Assembly (NCBI GenBank): GCA_964384625.1
Contig: CAYLNH010000003.1
Span: forward strand, 1-64,000
Direction: 5' to 3'
DNA: 64,000 nt
From: CAYLNH01 sp964384625
GTDB lineage: Bacteria > Verrucomicrobiota > Lentisphaeria > JABSQK01
Shown here: piece by piece, positions 44,901-53,000 of the stretch
How positions within the stretch are numbered: the stretch's first letter is position 1
Layout: each line of letters opens with the position of its first letter
Notes under the pieces: generated by a model
What the model was told of the DNA's origin: nothing
Seen by the model: the letters and a program-made list of their open reading frames with translations, nothing else
The model's database searches: none
Translations under genes and position numbers: made by a program

Positions 44901-47900
44901 AAACGACTCACCACGCCATACGGCAATCTCTTCCTCGCCTCCGATCGCGGCTACAAGAAGGTCGCGGTCTACGCGTCGCGCACGACCGACTACCTGGCAT
45001 CGCAAAAACCTCTGGTGCCGCACACCGCCTGCGAAGGGCTCTGGGTCGCCTGTGTGCGCGCCGGTTACCCCGCCGATTTCCTCTACGACGAACACGTCCT
45101 CGCCGGCCGCGCCAAAGACTACGACGTGATCTTCTTCCCCGGCGTGCATTTCCGCAGTGAACTGCCGCCGGAACTGCTCAAACAACTCAAGGCCTTCGTC
45201 AACGCCGGCAAACTGCTGATTGTCGAAAAAGGCAGCAAGCTGCCGATTGAGGGCATTGTCCATGCCGACTCGACGTTCGACGAGTACGACAGCAAGTCCA
45301 AAGCGTTCCCGCGCTATATCGACTTTGAATCGGAATACGTCTGGGATCAGAGCAATGGGCTGACGCAGACGGTCAAGGAGGTCCTTGGCAAGCACAGGAT
45401 CGCACCGGCGGCCCAACACAATGTCCTGGTGGGGCCGGATTGGCTGCGTTGCCGGCAGGCGCAGTACCTGCTCATGCCGAACTTCAAATTCACAAAGTGG
45501 CGCGGCCTGTACAAAACCCAGTACCAGGCGCCAAACAAGCCGAAACTGCGCTTCCCGAAACGTCCTCCGGTTTGCTATGACGTGTTGGCGATGAAGCGCC
45601 ACCCGGTCAAGATCGACGGCGACTGGATGGAGACCGAGGTGGACATGCGTTATGTCCCGGGGGCGTTCCTGGCGTTCCTGCCGGCGGCGATCGACGGCGT
45701 ACGCCTACAGGTGTCGCCGGCAGTTGACCTCGGGCAGCCCCTGCAGTATCGAATGGCTGTGGTTGACCAGGCCGGCGAGACCATTGATGCCGGGATCCCC
45801 TTTGAGATTTCGCTGTTGTCGCCCGGTGGTGAAGTTGTTCATCGCATCTACCGGGCCGGGACGCCGGAGTATGCCGGCGCCTATCTCATGCCGCGTAACG
45901 CGATGGCCGGCGACTGGACGCTCCGGGTGCGCGAGCTGTTCAATGGCCAAGTTGCCGAAGCCACAATTCAGATGGCGGCAGCCGGCACGCGCAGACGTCC
46001 CAATCCCCCGGCCAAGGTCGACGCATCAACGGTGTGGATGCGCCGCCTGGACGGCATCAAGCAGTTCCTTCAGAGCAAGGAAGAAATCCTGGTTATCGTG
46101 GACCGCGATCAGGACTGGCTTGGCGACGGCGCTTCGGCTTTGGCCAAGGCGCTGACGGCGAGCGGCGCGAACGCCCGGGTCGTCCCCCTCGACGAGGCCC
46201 TACGCCTGCCGAAACCGTGGAATCGGATGAATCCGCAGATCGACGGCAGCCGGCTCTGGCGCGGCACACTGGTGCAGCCCGGGCTGTTCATCGATGCACC
46301 CGCGATTGTCATCGGCCGTCGCAACGACCATCGTCTGGTGGAGGCGCTGCAGCGCCGGGACCTCCTGCCGGAGCCGGTCTCCGAGAACTTCCCGGCTCCG
46401 GGCAAAGCGGTCGTCCGGTGGATTCCCAATGCGTTCTCGAACCAGTTCGACACGGTATGTATCCTCAGCAACGACCGTGCCGGCGTGACTGCGGCCATCA
46501 AGGCCTTAGGCAATATCGATCAACAGCAGGAGACGGTCTTCCCGCGGGCCGACGGTGCGACGGCTGCCTTTAACGCCAAGGCACAGCTCGAGCTTGCTGA
46601 ACGCGGTGAACCCGTCCCCACGGCGTACCGCGATATCGTCGGCTGGGAAGAAGCTGTCACTGCTTTGGCTTTCGATCCGGCCCGCAACCGCGTCCTCTGC
46701 GGCACCTCCGGCTATGGCGACAACCTGTTCTGTTTTGGCGATGACGGTAACCTGTTGTGGAAGCAATACCTGCCGGAGTTCAACGTTTACTACGCCCGCT
46801 GGATTGACGGCGGCAAGAAGGTCGTTGCCGCCACCGGCCGCGGCTATTTGTTCTTCATGCTTGACGGCGCCACGGGCAAGGTTCTGAAGAAATTTGCCGC
46901 CACGGAGTATCCGCGATTCCACGGCCACTGGACCGGCGCCGGCGGCGAAGGCGCTGTCGACACCAAAGTGCGGATCGTCGTCAACGCCGGGCAGCGCCAG
47001 ATCCTGATCGGCGGGTTGACCGGTTTGATGGCGATCGATTTCGACGGCCGCAAGATGTGGTGTCACGACATCGCCGAAGCCAATGCCCGCGTACCGCAGG
47101 AGGTCGAGTCCAGCGGCGGCGCCGGATCCTACCAGCACAGCGTGTCCATGGGCTCGTTCGTCGTCTCGCCGGACGGCAAACGTATTGCGCTGTCGCAATT
47201 CGAGAAAGTCGGCTCGACCGTGATCAACACCGAGACGAAAGATGTCTGGGCGCACTATCCGCATATTTTCGACGCCGCCACCGGCAAGATCCTCTTGCGG
47301 AACACCGAGGATCCCGGCAACCAGACGCGAGCCAGCGGTTGGACCTTGCTCTGGCCGGACGGCCGCGAACTGCCGATCGTGCGGACGGGCGCTCTCGAGG
47401 CGCCGATGCTCGCCGGCGGCAAGTTGGGCCGATTCGAACACCGCCCGGGACAGCCGCTGGCCAATGGTGACCGTCTGCAATTATCGACCACCGGCGCCGT
47501 CCGCCTGCGGCCTGACGGAACGGAAGTCTGGAGCTACGCTGAAGGCTACCAGTGGCTGCTGTGGTACGACCTGGTCAACGTCGACGAGACGCGGCTGTTC
47601 CGCTGCAACCGGGTCGGCAAGGTGCAATGTCTCGATCTGAAATCGGGCAAGCGCTTGTGGGAGTACAAGCTGCCGTTTGCCGCGCGCCTGCTGCCCGTTG
47701 GCGATGGCCTGATTGCCGGCTGCAACAATGGTCTGGTGGTGCGCTTCAATGCGGCGGGCAAGCCGCAGCGGAAGCTCCTGTTGCGGACGTTCCATGAAGT
47801 CGTCGGCAAGGGCTATCCGAAGTTTGTTCAAGCCGGTCTGCAACGCGATCGCGACAGCTCGGCCGAGTTCTTCCCGGTGGCGGTTGACGGTCCGGACGAT

Positions 47901-50069
47901 TTTGACGGCGTGCTGCGCCTGGGACTCGAACAAGTCGTCAACGGCGGCTTTGAGAACGAGGGCAACTGGGCCCCGGCAGACGGCAAGCCGGCGTTGGGCC
48001 CACCGGCCCGCAAGGGCAAGCGCGCGCTGCAACTGAAATCCGGACAACTCGTCTCGCAGGAGATCAAGCGGCGCGTCATCCCGTCGGCAACGTATCTGTT
48101 GGAATTCTACTACCGTTTTGACGACGCCGGCACAAGACTGACCGCCGGTGCGTTGCTGAGGAACGGGACAGACGAGAACCTGACGGCTTCACAATTTCGT
48201 GCCCGGCCCGGTGAGTGGACCTTCGGCCGGTTGGCGGTCAAGAGCTATGCCGGCACCGACGGCCTGCTGGTGGGCTTCGAAGCCGACGGCGGCAGCGTCT
48301 CGGTGGACAACGTCTCGTTGCGGCCGATCCGGTTTCCGTCCGCCAACCTGCTGGCCAACGAGGAACTGCATGTCGTCGAACCGACGTTCGTCAAGGACTT
48401 CCGCGTCTCGTATGACCGCATTCCCGGGGATCTGCAGAAGAAACTGATGCAGCAGAGCCATGTGACCGCCTTCAAGCAGGGCGGCACCACGAGTTCGCAG
48501 ACGATGTATCAGGAACAGGCATTCCTGCATAACGGCCGTCTGGATGATGTCGGCCCGCGCTGGACCTTCCTGCCCGATCCCATCGGCTTCAGCGCGGTGC
48601 TGACGCGGCCGTCGTACATCTCCCACATTGTGCTCTACCTGAACAATGCGACGCCGGCCAACACCTATCGGTTCATCGGGATTCAGGTGAACAACATGGA
48701 AACGAAGCAGGTTGAGCTGGCAGCCCTGGTGCGCGGCAATCACCGGCGCTTTGTCGTTGTCGAGCTGAAGCCGGCAGTCCGGACGGATCAGGTGAAGATC
48801 CTGCCGGCAATGCACCGCGGTCATCAAGACTGTATCACCGAGATCGAACTCTACGGCCCGCTGGGCGGCCCGGATATTGCCGGCAAAGGCAAACAGTTTC
48901 CGGACGACCCGGCGGCGTTGCCGATGTTCATGGGCCACCCGACCCATGTCCAGCCCCGGTTGCCGGAGGACCTCCTTGGCGAGTACAAGGAACTGCCGCG
49001 AATCCGGTTCTATGGGCACCCGCCGTATTTCTCCGGCTCCCTCGCGGCGTCGGGCGGTTTTACCGCGACCAACCCGGCCGGGGCCGTGCATGAGTTGCGT
49101 ATCCCGCAGCCGTCGCAGCAAAACAAGAAAAGCAAACGACGGCAGCGCAATGACCGCCTGCAACACGGCCGCACCTGGAAGATCGGGTCCATCAGCCCGA
49201 CCACGACGCCGGCGCGTTACGGCAACCGGTTGTTGGTCGGCACCGCCGACGGCAAGATGCATGCGGTTGCCGACAACGGCACCTACCTCTGGAATTTCCC
49301 GACCGCCGGCCGGGTGTATTCGTCGCCGGTGCCGGACGGCGATGACGTCTATTTCGGCTCGGACGACGGCAATCTCTACAAGATCGACATCGACTCCGGC
49401 ATCCTGATCTGGGAGTTCAAGACCGGCGGCAAGGTGCGCGGCGCCCCGGCTCTGGCCGGCCGCACGATTTATGTACCGTCCTGGGACGGATCGTTGTACG
49501 CGGTCAATGCGGACACCGCCGAACTCCAGTGGAAGAGGCCGATCGCGAAATATACCCGTTGCAGTCCCGCCGTGGCCGACGGCAAAGTCTATCTCGGCGA
49601 CGAGGGCGGCAACGCCCGTTGTTTTGATGCGCGCAACGGCAAAGAGATCTGGACAAAGAAACTCAATGGCCACATCTCGCGTTGCCCGGTCGTGACGCCG
49701 AAGGGCGTATTGTTCATCAGCGATCAAGGCGAAGCAGTATGGACCGGTCACGACGGACGCGTGCTGTGGAAGCAGCAGTTGGGTCGCCGCATATCCGGTC
49801 AGCCCTTGCCGACGAAATCGCAGCTCTGCATCCCCCATGAAGGCGGTCTGGCGGTCTTGCGGCAGAGCGACGGCAAGCCGGACGACCGTTTCAAAGCGCC
49901 GCATGATCTGGGCAAAGTCGTTTCCGTGGTGCCCTACAAGAAGGCCCTCTTCGTTCTTGCCGGCGATGTCCGCATCGAAAAGAACAGCGGCCAGAGCTTC
50001 ACCTTTCAAGGCATGTCGCCGTTGCTCTGGCAACCGAAGGCGCCGTCCAAGTCGGAGGAGAAGAAGTGA
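41997..50069 (+). CDS. giant secreted glycosidase-like protein with PQQ-type beta-propellers
   Basis: About 2,690 aa with a signal peptide (MMTNWKNGILKIAGTLLLTVLPVVAG). Order of parts: beta-rich N-terminal region (~30-610) with a charged helical insert near 430; a TIM-barrel glycosidase-like region (~620-950; YDEVYNQ, then a GATase-like segment VIFFPGVHFRSELPPELLKQL) resembling beta-galactosidases; beta region with vWA/GATase-like piece; propeller 1 with PQQ-type GDDGNLLWKQY repeats (~1540-1950); a CBM-like sandwich (VVNGGFENEGNW, ~1980-2120); propeller 2 with repeats such as GTADGKMHAVADNGTYLWNF (~2400-2650). Substrate unknown. ATG 41997 is chosen because the longer start lies in repeat sequence. 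GTGA overlap couples it to the next gene. Confidence 0.85.
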   Translation: MMTNWKNGILKIAGTLLLTVLPVVAGQVELRLVVHNEPVTTVDKRDHSRPITNPVSTEKGVVIQQIGVDVSCWARNILLDETPIFERYHKGKYVDRLPVARRDLQPGEHTIWPGNHKFTVARDGTVNTTDPELIVKKNVVSIKCYPVTIRAYRANPPEGDLPMSMRLAPLPKMTLRESADHALFNPPGGMKKERKKKRPTKRRAPYELLPVFEDFAPLTIWLPANTAGKGYMLHPMGLTFHVTAKGVVPGAGDGATIEGVAVKGHQVSIPLYEYPVNGVKGTRMIADDVQERNFSKIRSKQATLHTTWYPKTTPYRLRVSEFGPTLKIEGALKSYPYKSMRMDVRDPTRRLVRLLVAELSSRHLTVGQGVEVRVRGLDPEAAVLLQNRVKAAERKVRAAAQAKRQKKEGAADQLKNAQAALAKAQVDVETGSKENLLAVAECFAELRLYGTSTWKSVPLKKTADSIYTLTPPDLADGAYSLRLGLRPKGMKPISTEQWVTVARERRYSAGVFTPRGRTAFRRGEAFWMGIGLLAVKDTIPAGTPVILEFVDSRGTPLTMASAKTSKAVKTRDTIIVRFAPKASVLLAAGSYTARAKVGNYRTRGIPIHIVEPEPETNFINMMNGKYSAQGSIYRNMLKSGGHLEELAEDLKKSGYNAFMGMTYDMQRVTKPNLDLEQLIRERPALGPWESYFQPSHRDRFLDRLVYHRIRFWEDMITYNDTMHPRNTQILNATQRYCTMETQSMQHSPAFEGICMYDEVYNQAQQGIPEALYKSFAEWQEMTYRERHPGLTSDRALKALDRFVNLPEGQRRYKDLQTYRTYPKYEDWLWDNFAALGSRGARRAMPNSRNFIMHRFFGGNGGNIFPGGNPVGVHKTYEIATCVMYKDGGSGDRPVFAPMQADVLRVNDDITVTTQLHAFHGPGVFGKHIVRQAFFALSQKTDGFTYFTLPHSPISPNPNDWRDTISDLTKRLTTPYGNLFLASDRGYKKVAVYASRTTDYLASQKPLVPHTACEGLWVACVRAGYPADFLYDEHVLAGRAKDYDVIFFPGVHFRSELPPELLKQLKAFVNAGKLLIVEKGSKLPIEGIVHADSTFDEYDSKSKAFPRYIDFESEYVWDQSNGLTQTVKEVLGKHRIAPAAQHNVLVGPDWLRCRQAQYLLMPNFKFTKWRGLYKTQYQAPNKPKLRFPKRPPVCYDVLAMKRHPVKIDGDWMETEVDMRYVPGAFLAFLPAAIDGVRLQVSPAVDLGQPLQYRMAVVDQAGETIDAGIPFEISLLSPGGEVVHRIYRAGTPEYAGAYLMPRNAMAGDWTLRVRELFNGQVAEATIQMAAAGTRRRPNPPAKVDASTVWMRRLDGIKQFLQSKEEILVIVDRDQDWLGDGASALAKALTASGANARVVPLDEALRLPKPWNRMNPQIDGSRLWRGTLVQPGLFIDAPAIVIGRRNDHRLVEALQRRDLLPEPVSENFPAPGKAVVRWIPNAFSNQFDTVCILSNDRAGVTAAIKALGNIDQQQETVFPRADGATAAFNAKAQLELAERGEPVPTAYRDIVGWEEAVTALAFDPARNRVLCGTSGYGDNLFCFGDDGNLLWKQYLPEFNVYYARWIDGGKKVVAATGRGYLFFMLDGATGKVLKKFAATEYPRFHGHWTGAGGEGAVDTKVRIVVNAGQRQILIGGLTGLMAIDFDGRKMWCHDIAEANARVPQEVESSGGAGSYQHSVSMGSFVVSPDGKRIALSQFEKVGSTVINTETKDVWAHYPHIFDAATGKILLRNTEDPGNQTRASGWTLLWPDGRELPIVRTGALEAPMLAGGKLGRFEHRPGQPLANGDRLQLSTTGAVRLRPDGTEVWSYAEGYQWLLWYDLVNVDETRLFRCNRVGKVQCLDLKSGKRLWEYKLPFAARLLPVGDGLIAGCNNGLVVRFNAAGKPQRKLLLRTFHEVVGKGYPKFVQAGLQRDRDSSAEFFPVAVDGPDDFDGVLRLGLEQVVNGGFENEGNWAPADGKPALGPPARKGKRALQLKSGQLVSQEIKRRVIPSATYLLEFYYRFDDAGTRLTAGALLRNGTDENLTASQFRARPGEWTFGRLAVKSYAGTDGLLVGFEADGGSVSVDNVSLRPIRFPSANLLANEELHVVEPTFVKDFRVSYDRIPGDLQKKLMQQSHVTAFKQGGTTSSQTMYQEQAFLHNGRLDDVGPRWTFLPDPIGFSAVLTRPSYISHIVLYLNNATPANTYRFIGIQVNNMETKQVELAALVRGNHRRFVVVELKPAVRTDQVKILPAMHRGHQDCITEIELYGPLGGPDIAGKGKQFPDDPAALPMFMGHPTHVQPRLPEDLLGEYKELPRIRFYGHPPYFSGSLAASGGFTATNPAGAVHELRIPQPSQQNKKSKRRQRNDRLQHGRTWKIGSISPTTTPARYGNRLLVGTADGKMHAVADNGTYLWNFPTAGRVYSSPVPDGDDVYFGSDDGNLYKIDIDSGILIWEFKTGGKVRGAPALAGRTIYVPSWDGSLYAVNADTAELQWKRPIAKYTRCSPAVADGKVYLGDEGGNARCFDARNGKEIWTKKLNGHISRCPVVTPKGVLFISDQGEAVWTGHDGRVLWKQQLGRRISGQPLPTKSQLCIPHEGGLAVLRQSDGKPDDRFKAPHDLGKVVSVVPYKKALFVLAGDVRIEKNSGQSFTFQGMSPLLWQPKAPSKSEEKK

Positions 50070-53000
50070 GGAAGTATTCAGTATTCGGTATTCCGACGAA
50101 ACCCCGGAGCTTGTCGCCGGGCAGTCGGTGTACAGACGAAGTCCCGGAGTTTGTCGTAGGGTGGCCGGCAAAGAGCGCGAACAAGAAGGTTCGGCGCGCA
50201 GTAACCGGATTGTTGTTGCTGTTGGCGGCGGTTGTGGTCGGGGCGAAGGAGAAGCCGTACGTGGTATTGGACAACTTCAGCAGCGGGCTGAAGTCCAGCA
50301 ATCAGATTCGTTCGGAGCAGGTGCTGCAGGGAGCGAAGGAAGGCCTGGCCATGGCGAAGCTGAAGTACACGTTGGACCCGCGACAGTACTATGCGGGCCT
50401 GCGCCTGGATCGACCGCTGGGCGACGTTCGGGGCACGCTGCAGCTATGGGTGAAGGGCAACAATCTTGATCACGAAATCCAGTTGTCCGTCTGGCACGCG
50501 CGCCTGGGCACCGACAGCCGCGGCCGCCAACGGCACTATGATCGGCGTGACAAGTGGGGCGACAAAGTCAGCCTTGAATACGACGGTTGGAAGTTGATCT
50601 CGTTCCCGTTGGCCGGTATCCCCAAGGGCCACCAGGTGTGGTTGAGAGAGATCCGTATTTACGGCAACCGCCGCAACAAGGAATTGGCGATGACCGGCAG
50701 TGTGCTGATCGACGACCTGCGCCTGGTGCCAATGCGCAGCCGGCCGCAGGCCTCGACGTTGGTCGGCTTGGTCGGTCCAACCACGCGGACGTATACCGAA
50801 AACATCTCGTTGTTCGCGGACATCCACAACTTCACGGATGCCAAAGCGACGGCGCGCATGCGGGTGAATATCACCGACCGAAACGAAAACTCCGTTGTCG
50901 ACCGTGAGTTCACGATCCCATTGGCCGCGGGCAAACGCAAGGAGGTCCAGTTTGCGCTGAAGCCGGAGAACCTCGGCTTGTTCCTGCCGCCGTTCAAAGT
51001 GAGCGGCGACATCCTGTCTGCCGATCTGCCGGCGGCGTCGGGGCGATTCGAACGCACGCTGGTGATGTCGAACGCCCGCATTCTCTGGGATAACTTCAGC
51101 GATGTGAACCGCCACTGGTTGACGGCCGGCTGGACCGGTCCCGGCGGGTTCGATGTGCGGCAACACCGCAACTGGCTGAGCTGGCTGATGGGTGAAGGGC
51201 AACGCGCCAGCCTGGTCACCCAGGTGAACGCGCGCATCCGTCGGGTGGATCTACAGGCCGAGAAGACAGCAGGCGCCGACGGCAAACTGCCGCCGGGACG
51301 TTTCGCGATGCGGATCGACTATCGCGACAACGCCGAGATTTATAACGGCCATTCCCGGATTCCGCGCCTCGCGGCAAACCCGTTGACGGGCGATCGCTTC
51401 TTCCCCGGCAACAGCTTCCGCGCCGGCATCTGGGTGCGCGGCGACGGCAGCGGCGCGCTGCTGCAGGCCGTGTTTCTGGACTACTCGAACCTGGCCGATT
51501 TCTGGCCCGGCGGCTGGAAACGGACCGACCACGGCACGCGCGATGTGTGTCGGCTGGATTTCAAAGGGTGGCGCTATTTCGAAGTGGGTCTGCCGGGCAG
51601 CGGTATAGGTCAGAATGAACGCACCGGTTCGTCGCATGCGATTGATTTTCCGATCGAACTCGCAGCGTTCCGCATTGTCAGCTGGCGGGACGAAAACGCC
51701 AAGAAGAAGGCCGGCGACAGGACTTTTGCCGGCACAGTGTACATCGGGCCGGTGTTCGCCGAGACCCAGGTGGCTGCCGTCGAGTCGCTGGCGGTACATG
51801 TGGCGTACGACGATGCCGAACACCGCTATGCCCCGGACCGGGGCGCCGTTCTGACCTTGCAGAACGGCAGCCTGAGCACGGCTCGGACCCTGGGCGTCAA
51901 CTGGGTCCTGTTCGATCGCGCGGATGACGTACTCGCCAAGGACACCATGGAAGAAACGCTCAAAGCCGGAACGGCGAAACGCCTGCGTCTGGAGCTGTCG
52001 AAACATAAGGCAGCTATCCAGGGAAAAGCCGCGCCATTCCGGCTGCAGGTGACGGCGTTCGACAAGAAGGACGGTTCCATTTCGGCCACGCGCGAGATCG
52101 TCCTGGTCCAGCCCGACAGCCGCATGCTGGTGACCGACTTCGAAACGGACCGGGCCTACTACCTTTACCGCAAGGGGGCAACCCCCGGAGCGGTGACTGC
52201 AACCAAGAAAGCACATGGCGGCAAGCGATCCCTGGCGGTGAACTGGGACAGCGAAGAGCACGCACACACCGTTATCGCCATTGATCCAACGATCGCCGGG
52301 CCGGCAACGAAGCTGTCGGTTTGGGTGCACGGCGACGGCAGCGGCGTACTGCTGTACCCGATCCTCGGTGATCTCACGGGCATTCGCAACGGCAAGGACG
52401 GCCGTCAATGGGACATGCTGCCGACGCGTGTCGAGGAGGGCGACCTGCAAAGCGCCGTGCGCGTCGATTGGACCGGCTGGCGAGAACTGCATTTCCGCCT
52501 GCCGCTGGTGCCGCCGACGTGGCGCCAGAAACTGCCCGTGCGCGCGTTCCAGCCATCGTACCCCTATGGCCTGCACTTCGGCATCCAGGCATTCGGGACT
52601 GAGAAACCATCCGGCACATTGTACCTGGACGATATCCGCTGTGATACGCATCTGTTGCCGGCCGAACGCCTCGGACTCTCACTTGAGCATGACGGCGTCG
52701 GCAATGTTCTCGGGACCAACAGCACGTTGCATCTGGTCGTGGACAGTCTGGAACGGAATGCTTCACGCAGTGTGGTTGTGAAAGCGGAGATTCTCGACTG
52801 GCGTAATGCTGTGGTATCCCGCTTCAATAAGAAGCTGTCGCTTTCGGCCGGAGCCCGCGTGCGCGTACCTTACCAGCCGAAACTCGGTCCTGGTGCGTAC
52901 CAACTGGTTGTTACCCTGCTGGAAGGCAATGATGTCCGGCGCAAGATCGAACGCGGCATTTTGATCACGGATCTGCAGCCGTATTTAGGTGAGGACTGGA

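Noticed and set aside
43401..45602. 733-aa minus-strand open frame inside the giant protein gene
   Set aside because: Antisense shadow; Arg/His/Gly-rich translation without recognisable domains.
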